Source of the DNA: Thelonectria olida
Lineage: Eukaryota; Ascomycota; Sordariomycetes; Hypocreales; Nectriaceae
Direction: 5' to 3'
Assembly: GCA_020736575.1 (NCBI GenBank)
Contig: JAGPYM010000004.1
Coordinates: 2,666,001-2,730,000, forward strand
DNA: 64,000 bases
Both the position numbers and the translations under genes were made by a program. This document shows, in pieces, positions 33,306 through 43,441 of the stretch; the stretch's first letter is position 1, and every line of letters starts with the position of its first letter. The notes under the pieces are model-generated. The model ran no database searches. It had not been told where the DNA came from and saw only the letters and a list, made by a program, of their open reading frames with translations.

Positions 33306-34412
33306 TTACGCCTCTTCACACCACCCGAACAACAGGTCCGACGCCTCTGGAGGGATTCCAACGAACATTCCGAGAATGCTCAACGCTGCCGGGAGAAATG
33401 GAAACAGTTTCTTGAGCACGCTGGACTTGGGCTTAGCCCCCGCATTGATCTGCTCGTGAACTTCCCCAGCAACATCGGCGTGCAGACCTGCCTGTTCCTC
33501 TTCCGCCTTTCGTAATTTCTCACGTTCCCGGTCAAGATCCAACCCTAACTGACGTCGCATTTCACGGTCGTTATCCTGCAATTGCTTTCGTAGTTTTTCG
33601 AGTGAGTCGAGCTCTGCAAGATACTTGTGCCGCAGGCTATTGAGATCCTTATCGACATACGAGCCCGCCTCCGTTTCGTGCAGCTTCTTGCCTTCGTTGA
33701 TCATCTCGTGCTGGAGACGGAGTACAACGGGGTTCTTGACGATGAGTTGGCTGATGAGCGCAACGGCCGAGGTACGATCGCCGTGGAAGCGGCTCATCTG
33801 TGAGCCACGGCCAAGCATGTAAGCCCAGAAGTCGCGCCGGAGCTCGCGCTCTCGAGAGGCTCCAGTGACCTCATCAATCTTGTTCCAGAGGGTGGTGGCA
33901 AGCAGGACGTTGGACAATGCATCTTCTCCGCAGATTCTCTTGAAGATTTCAAATGTCTTGACTGCAGAGCCGGCGTATCTAATGTCGGTGATTCTATGGG
34001 CGTAGATTATCCCTTTAAGTTCGAGTCCTACTTCATACTGCGCTGCAAGTAGTCTCGCGATCTCACCCAGGATTTCAGAATCGGATCGCTTGGGATCGTC
34101 AAACCCTGGAGTGTCAATCAGAAGCACTTTGGTCTTGCCAATGTTTGCCGGGATCATCTGGCACGCTTGAGTGCCTGGGGATCGTGTTAGTGACTTGGGG
34201 GTTTGGGATATTTCGTCGATGGTTCCTGAATTCTACTAACATGAGGCCAGATCCTTGCCCTCCTTGACAACCTCTTTTCCAGCTAATTTATTGATGAGAT
34301 AGCTCTTTCCGGAGCCTGTGACTCCCATCACCACCACCATGAATTTGATGTCAGTGTGAGAAGGGCTGGAAGCCGAGTGGCTTGAAGCCAGCTGTCTGAC
34401 CGTGCTGTGCAT
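33306..34412 (-). CDS. P-loop GTPase with coiled coil and C-terminal hydrophobic helix
   Basis: Two exons (34241-34412 and 33306-34174) encode 346 residues. GTPase motifs: G1 GVTGSGKS at residues 30-37, G3 DTPGF at 78-82 and a G4-like NKID at 154-157 (TTLWNKIDEV). The core resembles AIG1/septin-like translocation-GTPase-type fungal proteins, with the recurrent segment IIYAHRITDIRYAGSAVKTFEIFKRICG. After the G domain comes a charged helical region (~215-295, likely coiled coil) and near the end a hydrophobic stretch KKLFPFLPAALSILGMFVGI that could insert into a membrane. The longer upstream frame begins with GTG, so the ATG at 34412 is used. The gene is divergent from the Hsp70-like gene, with starts 1.06 kb apart. 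Cellular role unknown. Confidence 0.8.
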
Positions 34413-35473
34413 ATCGTCTGTAGAGGTCGAAGGTCGGTTGTGGGGGGGAAGTAAGATGCGTACACTGTAGGGAGACACAAGAGACGCTCTTTAAAGGAAG
34501 AGTCATCGCAACTTTCTGCTGGTTTCTGCGACAACCCAGGCTCGTTGCAACGAGGGTGGGTGGACAGCGGTGTAGGCTCAGATGGAGATTGAAAGCTTCC
34601 AAAGTAACTACGTGGCACGAACTCAATGTGATGAAGGTGACTGCTTCCGGCTTTCAAGGGGTGACGCCGCACTGACTAGGTAACTATGTACTGTTGTCTA
34701 GACCCTTGGATTGCTGTAGGACTATCAGTTCTATGCAACCCTCTCCCTTCGAGCAGCCTATAATTACAAATTTGACCAAGTCACACATGGTCTAGACTAC
34801 AAGGTTTCGGCTCCAAGAACCACAACCAATGGCTTTGATGTTGTTCCCACTTAGCTATTCTTTGAGGCGTAGGCTTAATGCGGGCGCCACCATGCATAAT
34901 AGATGCATATAGTAACGGCAGCTATGGGGATGGCTCCTTACTTCAGGCAGAAATTGCTCCAAATAGATCTTCGCACAATGATAGGACGCCACTCTGTCTC
35001 GTCTCTCAATGGCGAACTCAACAGAATCGCCGTCACAGCATGTCGAGGCTTGCCTTATTGTTCTAGGCCTTGCCTTGTGGGCCAAGCGGCTGACTATGTT
35101 AATGTGCTCAGACGAAATAGCCTGAATCAAAAAGATACATTGGGTGGATTGGCACGGGGCAACGAGGGCTCTTTGTCTTCTATGACACCTGGTTTCAGCT
35201 CGGGAATGTCGGCATAGATACTACGTAGGTACCCTAATCATGGCGAAGTGACTGAAGCTTATTGCCAGCTTAGGCCGCACTCGGCCGTGCCATCCCCTCT
35301 AAGCAAAGGTGTTTGTTTTCTCTATTTTGCCCTTCTTCCATTGGGTGCCTATCTATTTTTTGGCTTTATCCACGAGCATATTTCGGTTCTACAAACTCTC
35401 GGTGTCGTCGTGTCGTAAATCGCTGACATCGTCCGCCAAGGCCTGCGCTTCTCTTTCTTGTCGTTTCAACAAC
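34413..35473. promoter_or_regulatory. Divergent upstream region of the GTPase and Hsp70-like genes
   Basis: The stretch holds the 5' regions of both genes and no credible ORF. I see no heat-shock element array (no run of alternating nGAAn and nTTCn units). Confidence 0.5.
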
Positions 35474-37736
35474 ATGGTTGGCCTAAGTTCAGAGATCATA
35501 GTTGGGATAGACTTCGGGACCACGTAAGTCGGCATCGTATCCTCCTCTGCATGGCTATGTACTGAACCTTTCCGCCCAGTTACTCTGGTGTCTCGTGGGC
35601 AGTCAACGAAGGCCTTAAGAAGATACGACTCATCACAGACTGGCCTAATCTGGGCGAGGCGATTGCAAACCAAGACAAGGTCCCCTCCACCATTTCATAC
35701 AATAACGGGCAAGTCGCGAACTGGGGCTACGAAGTGACATTCAGGGATGAATCGTTCAAGTGGATCAAGATTCTCCTCGAGCCCAATTCCAAGTATGCGA
35801 CGACTGTTCAAGAGGTTCGCGATTCCAACGAGCTCCTTCGAAGGCTCGGCAAGACAGCCGAAGAAGTGGTCCGGGACTACCTCCGGGAGATTTGGCGATA
35901 TACCAAGGAAGACATCCGGAAGCGAGTCGGCGACAATGACTGGGAGAACAACTTTTCCATTCATATAGTTTTTACGGTTCCCGCCATGTGGTCCCATCTG
36001 GCCAAGGATAAGACGTTGAAGGTCGCTCGTGCTGCTGGCCTGCCTGGCAACATCAAGCTTGTTACGGAACCGGAGGCTGCTGCCTTGGCAACACTTCACG
36101 ACAAGGCTGAAGAGAATTCTCTAGCGGTATGTTTTCTACTGGGATGTCCAGCGAGGGGCCGGGCTAATATGTACAGCCTGGTGATACATTTGTCGTCTGT
36201 GATGCTGGAGGGGGCACAGTTGTGAGTTCCCCTGCATCCTCAAATCACCTCCCGTACGGTAGTTAACATAACCACTAGGACTTGATCAGCTACAAAGTAA
36301 ATCGAGTCAAACCTCTCGGTATTGAAGAGTGTGCGATCGGAGACGGTGCGAGGACCATCACTATGTCTTTTTAAACCATTGGCTGACGGTGCGACTGCAA
36401 CAGGCGGGCTTTGTGGTTCTATCTTCCTTGACACGTCGTTCGAAAAGCACATCTGTACGCTTGTTGGAGAAAGGGAATATTCCAGGATTCGGCCTCTTGA
36501 CAAGCGTCGCATGATGAAAATGTTCGAATTGGGCGTCAAGCGATCCTTCACGTTGGAGTCTAACAAGGATTATTCCGTCGAATTAATAGGCGTTGAAGAC
36601 AACCCCGATGAGGGCATCGTGGAAGACATGATCAATCTGGAGACGTACGTGCCTTTCTCCTAACATCTTGCCATCTCATTTCTAACCATTTGTCGTATAC
36701 CAGGTCCATGCTCCGCACCGTCTTCGACTACGTGTGCGGCCAGATTGACACCCTCATCCAGAGACAAGTCAACCAGGTCCAAGACAAAGGGTCCACAGTC
36801 AAGGTAAGAAGGAGAGCGAGTAATCATGTTCATGGCTAACTGAAATTGCCATTGTCATCGGGATTAGGCCATTCTGCTCGTTGGAGGTTTTGGGGCTAGC
36901 AAGTACCTGCACAAACGTATCGAGAACTCGTATTCGTCTCTCGGCATCAGAGTGCTTCAGGTCGACGGCGCGTAAGTCACTCTCTTTAAAACGCATTTGC
37001 ACTCTCTGGGCTCTGATACTGTTCTCAGCTGGTCGGCCATATGTCGAGGTGCCTGCCTCTGGGGACTTGAGCATACCCAGAATCTGGGCAGTATAACGCG
37101 AGCTGAATTGAAGCCTACTCTCTCATCATGGCTTGCTCGATACAGCCTCGGTGTTTCGGCATCTGTGCCATTTGACCCAGCGAGACATCTTTGGCAGGAT
37201 CGAATTTTACACCGCGCGAAGAACAAGTACTACGCCTCGGACCAGATGATATGGCTATTGAGAAGGGTATGTATTCTTCTCTGGCCCAGTGCTGCATAGA
37301 TCTAACCCTCCCCAAAGGGTGAAACAGTTACTCAAGACCGAGTCCTCCATACCAAACTTGTAAACTCTGTTCATGGAGTGGGATTCACCAGTTCCGGAAC
37401 CCGGCAGTTTTCGCATGAGCTACTGTACTCGGACGAGTCTGAGCCACCGTCGAGGCAAAATGAAAGTAAGTCTTAAGAGGCAGCGACTGGAACTTTAGCA
37501 CCAAGATACTGATGGTGATGGTAGAGGTCAAGCAGCTATGTTCGGTCGAGTTCGGAGTCCCCGAGACCAAGATCTGGAAAGAGAAGAGCTACACGAGTGG
37601 CGCGGTTGCGGGAAAATGGCGCGATATGGTTTTTGACCTGAGTGTAAATTTAGGAAACACGAGCCTGGATTTCGTCGTAGCCCACAAGAGCGAGCCTCTT
37701 GGGTCCGTCGAGGCAACGTACCTTCAACACTCTTAG
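35474..37736 (+). CDS. Hsp70-like ATPase (HSPA12-like fungal family), ten exons
   Basis: Exons: 35474-35523, 35580-36126, 36177-36221, 36279-36345, 36404-36644, 36704-36803, 36868-36971, 37029-37266, 37318-37465 and 37525-37736, giving 583 residues. Actin/Hsp70 nucleotide-binding motifs are intact: phosphate-1 VGIDFGTTYSG near residue 10, phosphate-2 VCDAGGGTVDL at 206-216, and the adenosine motif ILLVGGFGASKYL at 352-364. The segment GDGGLCGSIFLD and the absence of a canonical Hsp70 substrate-binding domain and EEVD tail place it with the HSPA12-like proteins that are widespread and duplicated in ascomycetes. It probably acts in the cytosol; clients are unknown. Its first neighbour upstream is a divergent P-loop GTPase. 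Confidence 0.9.
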
Positions 37737-38155
37737 GTATATCGAGAAAGAACCTGGCTCGAATGATGGAGTCCTCAAGCGGAGCTGGAGATGTTAGGAT
37801 GCGGAGTCAGCGCTGAATGTAGTCGTCGATTAGTCTATATGATGAAATCAAATGGCTTGATCTCTTCTTGCTTGATATCGATTATTTTCACACGTCGCTG
37901 TTTCTTCCATGTCAAAGAGCGACCCTTCCGGGACCGAGGCCGGACGCTGCCCCACCCCGTACCGGCGGTGGGGCCGGGTCCGGAGGCTCTCGTCTCGAAG
38001 ACGGGGAACTGGAGTTAACAAACTTGACAGAGATTAGGGAAGAAGTAAAGGTCTTCGGCGCATCTCGTACACGAAAACAACACCAACAAGGGCTTCCAGC
38101 ATAGACAGAACAGCAACACCAGCAACACTCCCCCGCCCAAAACCAACCATCACCC
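37737..38155. other. Convergent intergenic region
   Basis: This lies between the 3' ends of the Hsp70-like and Cys-rich genes. It includes a short CCGGGACCGAGGCC-type GC-rich patch near 37928 but no gene. Confidence 0.5.
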
Positions 38156-38542
38156 TCAAACACTCCCCTTCCCCTCGCCACCGCCCTCCTTCTCCCTCTC
38201 TCTCTCCTTATCCTTCTCCGGCCCCGGCGCCTGCCAGCTCATGCTCGGCGGCGCGCACGTCTCGGCGCACTTGACGCACGCCAGCTCGCTCTTCTTGTAG
38301 CTCCCCTTGATGACGCGCTTCTCGTCAAAGCTGTACCGCGGGCAGTGCATCGTCGGCGCCGCGTTGCGCCCAAACAGCCGCCGCTGGTAGTCGCACGCCG
38401 CCCCTAGGTCGTCTACGGCGAAGAACGAGTCGATGTGGTGGAAGACCTCGCCGCCGATCATGGCCCGCCCGCGCGTCATCTGCGGGCACTCGGTGCCCTT
38501 TGCGCAGGAGCAGACGACTTGTTGGAACGAATACGTGCACAT
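38156..38542 (-). CDS. Small cysteine-rich protein (128 aa)
   Basis: This intronless ORF starts MCTYSFQQVVCSCAKGTECPQM. It has nine Cys, several in CxC or CxxC spacing (CSC, CVKCAETC), and a strongly charged Lys/Glu tail (PEKDKEREREKEGGGEGK). It has no signal peptide, so it is probably intracellular; the Cys pairs could bind zinc. Small ascomycete proteins opening with a similar Met-Cys-x-Tyr pattern are common, but I know no function. The tail coding sequence is a GGAGAA-type purine-rich stretch with low complexity. Confidence 0.65.
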   Translation of the reverse strand: MCTYSFQQVVCSCAKGTECPQMTRGRAMIGGEVFHHIDSFFAVDDLGAACDYQRRLFGRNAAPTMHCPRYSFDEKRVIKGSYKKSELACVKCAETCAPPSMSWQAPGPEKDKEREREKEGGGEGKGSV

Positions 38543-40115
38543 GGCTTTGCTGAGGTTATTGAAGCTCTTCTCGGAGGCGTATTTGTGTTCTTTATGTTCG
38601 TTAGGCCGTTGTCGTATGGGCGATAGATGGTGTCGTCGATGAAAGCGACGATAGGGCTTGGTTGGCTCCTATATCGAGGAGACACTCTGCAACCCGCCAC
38701 TAGCATGCACTTTTCTCCGGGTATATCGTCGTCGAGGCGTTTTCCAAAGTATCTCTCCTTCTATTCCAACAGAAAGCTGCAAGCAAAAACGAAGGTATTT
38801 CACCCACAAAGTCGAGCCAGGCTTCTCTCACGATGGGGTCAAGAGCGGTGAATAAAGAAGAGACACACAACAGAGAGAACACACACACGCGCACACACAG
38901 CACAACAGAACACGACACATCTCACTTCACTTTTTCCCTTTCCCTTCCCTCTCTCCTCCCCTTCGCACCTCCAGAAATGCCGGCGTTACACACATGGTAC
39001 CCTCGTTCGACTTTTCGTGCTCCCGAAACCTTGGCCCCCGTTCCCTTTCCCAGTTTCCATCTCCGAGGCTGACCCGCGAGAACGGCAGAGGGCAAAGCGG
39101 GAATTGGTGTTGTGTTTGCGTACGTTGCCTTTTTTGAAAATTTGTTGCCTTTCTCTTGTGTGTTTGTGTGCGGCGACGGCTTCGTCTTCCCGCGAAGTAC
39201 AAGGGATGCGGCGGCCCGTGGAGGATGGGAAACGGGCGGATAGGATGAATGGACGGACACTGTGAAGGACGAGGGAGAGGGATGGCTTGACAAACACTTT
39301 TGTATATTTGAACGGGAACACTATTCTAATGCAAGTTCATTAGCGTATATTTCGCATCCTATCCATCCGTCATAATGCATTAATGGCCTTCAGGGTGGGT
39401 GTGCAATACAGTGCTACCCTTCCACCAAGCAAAACTTGGACGAACCTCGAACCTCTCCTCGCACGAATACACGTCGAATCCCACATGCGAAATTCCTCGA
39501 GTCCACAAGCTTTTCCCTCTCTCTCCAACCGCGGCTCAACTTCCCCAGATTATGCCTCCCCCCTGTCGCCTCCGCCTCCGCTTTCCCCTCCCCGCGCCCC
39601 AGCCTTATCCCACACGGTCGATGATCCCCATCTCAACACCTGCAAACCAAAAGAATACGGGGAGGGGAACACCCTGGCAGAGGGAACTTATGTACGAGGC
39701 TTTTTTTTTCTTGTTTGGTTTTGTTCGTCATTCTAAAATGAGCTTGTTGGGAGCTGAACACTTAAACCTGGTTAAAGGATCTCGGAATGTGTGCCTGATT
39801 GAGCATAGTTGCGGAGAGGTGCTGTTCGTGAGGTTGGTGATTGTCTACGCCACAGCTGTTGGGAGTCCGAACAGGACATATGCTCCGTAGGTGAAGAAGC
39901 CGAGCAAATATTCATGTGTAAATGGAGGCTGTGGAGGACGTATTTAAGGAACGTGTGGAAGGTTGCTGTTGCGGTCGAGCTGTTCTCGTGGCTGCGTTCT
40001 CCCTCTGTCAGGCTGAAGTCAATCGTTGAAGCATCCTCCAATCGTTTGAGTCCAACCAGATCTGTATATACCCTCAAAAGACGTCACACTCGGACAAACA
40101 GCAACCACCATCACC
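38543..40115. other. Intergenic region
   Basis: This is the divergent upstream region of the Cys-rich gene and the HsbA-like gene. It carries short CA and CT microsatellites (for example acacacacgcgcacacacag near 38880) and no credible gene. Confidence 0.5.
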
Positions 40116-40637
40116 ATGCTTCTCTCCAGAGTCCTCACTCTCGCCGGCCTGGCCTCAACAGCCGTCGCCTCGGGCGCCACCATCATCGCGGCCATGGACT
40201 CCATCTCCAACAGCACCAAAGCCCTGAACAAGACCATTGCGTCGTGGGACGGCCGCGTTCTCGGCGTGTGTGGCATCACCGTCAAGTCCACCCAGCTGCT
40301 CCTCGACATCAAGAACGGTACTGAAGTAGCCCACGCCTCTGCCAACCTCACCTTCAACGAGGCCGTGCAAGTCGCCTCTGCAACCACTTCGCTCGCCACC
40401 GTCGTCAACAGCACCCTCACCACCATCATCAAGGCCAAGAGCAAGTTCGACAAGCTCCTCCTCACTCCCGTCATCCACGTCACCTTGGAGCTGCAGAAGA
40501 ATGCCACGGACGAGTTCTCGGCGGCAGTCATCGAGAAGGTTCCGAAATCGCTGCAAGGCACTGCCAAGGGTCTGGTCAAGCCCATTGCTGAGGCCTTTGA
40601 CAAAGCCATTAAAAAGTATTCCTCGACCAAGAAGTAG
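40116..40637 (+). CDS. HsbA-type secreted hydrophobic-surface-binding protein
   Basis: This intronless gene encodes 173 residues. A clear signal peptide (MLLSRVLTLAGLASTAVASG) is followed by an all-helical, Ala/Thr/Ser/Lys-rich domain with five N-x-S/T glycosylation sites (NST, NKT, NGT, NLT and NST) in its first half. The pattern, including IxxxMxSISNSTKALNKTIASWDG at the start and regular hydrophobic spacing, is that of the HsbA / cell-wall galactomannoprotein (Mp1p-like) family. HsbA proteins coat hydrophobic surfaces and can recruit secreted hydrolases; Mp1p-type relatives bind fatty acids. The protein lacks a GPI signal, so it is likely released or loosely wall-bound. Confidence 0.85.
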   Translation: MLLSRVLTLAGLASTAVASGATIIAAMDSISNSTKALNKTIASWDGRVLGVCGITVKSTQLLLDIKNGTEVAHASANLTFNEAVQVASATTSLATVVNSTLTTIIKAKSKFDKLLLTPVIHVTLELQKNATDEFSAAVIEKVPKSLQGTAKGLVKPIAEAFDKAIKKYSSTKK

Positions 40638-41004
40638 TCTAGCCTCGGCATCTGCATCTGCATCTGCATTTGGAATTTCATATGACAGGACGTTACGTTA
40701 ATGATGGATGAGGGGGCACTAATCCGGGAGAGGCGGGCAACTAGCCACATTTAATAAAGATGTTCGTATCCATGTACATAGGTCAGCAGCTAGACTCAAT
40801 TGATAGAAGTAATAAATCTCTGAACAACGTTTTGGGAAGCTCGGAAGGGTCTGACTGGACATATGTGAGGAGGGGCACTTCTGCACCGTGTGACTGGGAA
40901 CCATCGGTGGCACTTCCATGTGAAACTCACGCAATGTCCTCTGATAAATGACTTTTTCGTATTTTTTTTCACTTTGGTATCTTCATACATTCATTTCCTT
41001 TGAC
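40638..41004. other. Convergent intergenic region
   Basis: This lies between the HsbA-like and aminotransferase 3' ends. A short CATCTG hexamer run follows the HsbA stop (about 40648-40668). No gene is evident. Confidence 0.5.
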
Positions 41005-42201
41005 TTAATCCATCTGATCAACAGTCTGGGCATCGCCGTTCTGGTCCTTGGATGCGCCAGCCACGTTCTTGTCGGCCTCGCTAATGGCGAAGCGCCAGTT
41101 GAACTGATCGTCAACCTTGCCGAGCTGAATGCTCTTCAGTGTCGTCAGAAGCTTGGTGCAAATAGGCCCAGCCTCCTCTTGGCTAGCAGGGAGGTACTGG
41201 GTCGTGTTCTCGACATCGCCAGCGTTACGGGTGATGGATCGAATTGGAACGAGGGCTGCAGCGGTTCCCGCAGCCATGACCTCGCTGAAGTCGATGAGCT
41301 CGTTGTACTTGATGACTCGCTTCTCGACCTTCCAGCCGAAGCTACGAGCAATCTCCTGGATGCTGTCGCTGGTGACACTGTCAATGACGCACTTGGAGTC
41401 CGGGACAACGAGGGTGACATCATCGCCGTTCTCAATGGCGCCGATGAAACCACTGGTGCTGAACTCGTCCACCTCCTCGTGTCGGGCGCTGTCCAGGTGC
41501 AGGGTAATGCCGTAGCCCTCCTCGCGAGCCTTGTCGCTCCATCGCAGAACAGGCGCATAGTTGCCTCCAACCTTGGCGTTGCCGGTACCGTTGGGAGCAG
41601 CACGGTCAAAATCCTCGAGAATCAATGCCTTGACGGGGTGCGAGCCGTGGTAAACGCCAGTAGGGATGACAAAGACGCAGAAGGTGTACTCCTCGGGAGG
41701 AGACAGACCCAGCTGGGCGCTGGAGCCGTAGATCTGAGGGCGAATGTAGAGCGCGGCGCCGGTGTCGTGGGGAGGCACAAACTCGGCGTTCAGGGCGACG
41801 GCGGCACGACAGGCGTCGAGGAACATGTCCTTGGGGACGGGGGGCATGGAGACGACCCTGGCCGAGTGCTGCATGCGGACGGCGTTGCGGTCGGGGCGGA
41901 AGATGGTGATGCCGGCGTCGCCGGGGGTGCGGAAGGCCTTGAGACCCTCGTAGGCCTGTTGGCCGTAGTTGAGGGCGGGGGCCATGCCATGGATGCGCAT
42001 GAAGGGGTCAGCGACGAATTGGAGGGGCGACCATTTTCCGGTGGTCTTGGAGAAGGTGGACTCGATGTGGCCGTTGACTGCAGAGACGAATGTCAGCTGT
42101 TTGGCCCAGTTCATTCAAGTGGCATTCTCACCTTCGCGAATCTTGAAGCCCACGTTGGACCAGTCAATGGTGTTGACGGGCGGGGGAGGGAAAGCACCCA
42201 T
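41005..42201 (-). CDS. Branched-chain amino acid aminotransferase, probably cytosolic
   Basis: Two exons (42132-42201 and 41005-42077) encode 380 residues. This PLP enzyme interconverts Leu, Ile and Val with their 2-oxo acids using 2-oxoglutarate/glutamate. Fold-type IV features: ALNYGQQAYEGLKAFRT, ALYIRPQIYGSSAQLGLSP, the catalytic Lys192 in KVGGNYAPVLRW, and the C-terminal phosphate-cup region SEVMAAGTAAALVPIRSI. The N-terminus MGAFPPPPVNTIDWSNVGF lacks a targeting presequence, so a cytosolic isoform is likely. The family's more usual GTGTAxVVxP stretch reads AAGTAAALVP here, a mild variation. The 54-nt intron separates the leader from the conserved core. Confidence 0.9.
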
Positions 42202-43441
42202 CTTGGTTTTTGCTGGAGGGGGGAGTTCGGGGAATTGAGCAGCAGCAGCAACGAAGCTTCGTTTATGAAGAAGAAGGCTCAAGTCTTTATCCAAGAAGAG
42301 AAGTATTCCAAAGGAGAAAATAAGCCAAATTCAATTCTGACCGCAAGATTTTGAAGCTTTGGACCTTGACTCAGCAGCGAGATCCCTTGACCCCGCCGAT
42401 GTCGCTCTGCTCGCCAGCCCCGCGGTGGGTTTCGTCCCCCTTCGTCCTTGTGGGCGCGGGGTTGTTCTCGTTCGTTCCTGGCAGCTTCGGCGTGGTTCGA
42501 TCCGTTCCTACCTATGCTGGCTTCGTCTAGCTCGCACCGACTGGGCTGACGAGAAGCGATTCCACAGCTTCCCATTGGTTGCTTCAAGGGAGGGAATGAC
42601 AACTTCGTCTCGACGAGAGTTTCCTTCGGCTTTGGATGTCACCTTGGCCTCGTATTCATCACTGACTGCACTTGTAGTAAGCAATGGCGTCGGCCGCCGA
42701 TACACGAGAGCAGCATACACAAGAACCACAAATAACACCTATTACACAGATCAAATAACTCCAATGATAAAATTTGACTACCCAACCCTAATGAAATGAA
42801 TACCCGTCCGTCTATTCAAAAACAACGTCCTTGGAGGCATGGCTTTGCTTCCCGTCTCGTTCTTTTTTTTTCTCGTGTCATTTATCGCTACCATGAAATA
42901 ATGCATTGCTAATACTAATGAAATATCCCAATCCTTTCCAGGCTGTGTTCGCGTGGGCTTCGCCCTCCATCTCGGAAAGCGTCTTTTTCGTTCTCGTTGA
43001 TCCATCCTATCCCTCATCCTTCAGTCCATCCGCAAAATCATCAATCAATAACACAAAAACGAATGTTAATAAGTTTGGGTAGGTTCCTCCAAGGAAACCA
43101 GAAAAGGGGAGAGAGCGACATGTAGGCGTAGTGCGAGTGTGAGTTGAAACGTTGTAGGAAATCCATCCTAGAGCGGATGCAGCTGTATCCCCCGAAATAG
43201 CTATTCTGTTGAATCAGCTCTCCATACTTGCGCTTGTCAAAGATGCCGATAAAAAGAAAGACTAGATTGAATGGTGTCTCTCTCGTTGAGACGTTCGTGG
43301 GGGAGTCTTCAGGTATGATTGTGAGACTCGCTTCCACCGCCTCATCCCGTTGCTTGTGTGTGCGCCCGCTGACTCAACGCCTACCACGTAATAAACATAC
43401 GCCACGAGATAAAATGCAAGAAAGCCAGCGTACGACTCTAG
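42202..43441. other. Intergenic region
   Basis: This is upstream of the aminotransferase and downstream of the trehalose gene. A 146-codon + strand frame (42359-42799) has no motif and is not called. Confidence 0.5.
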
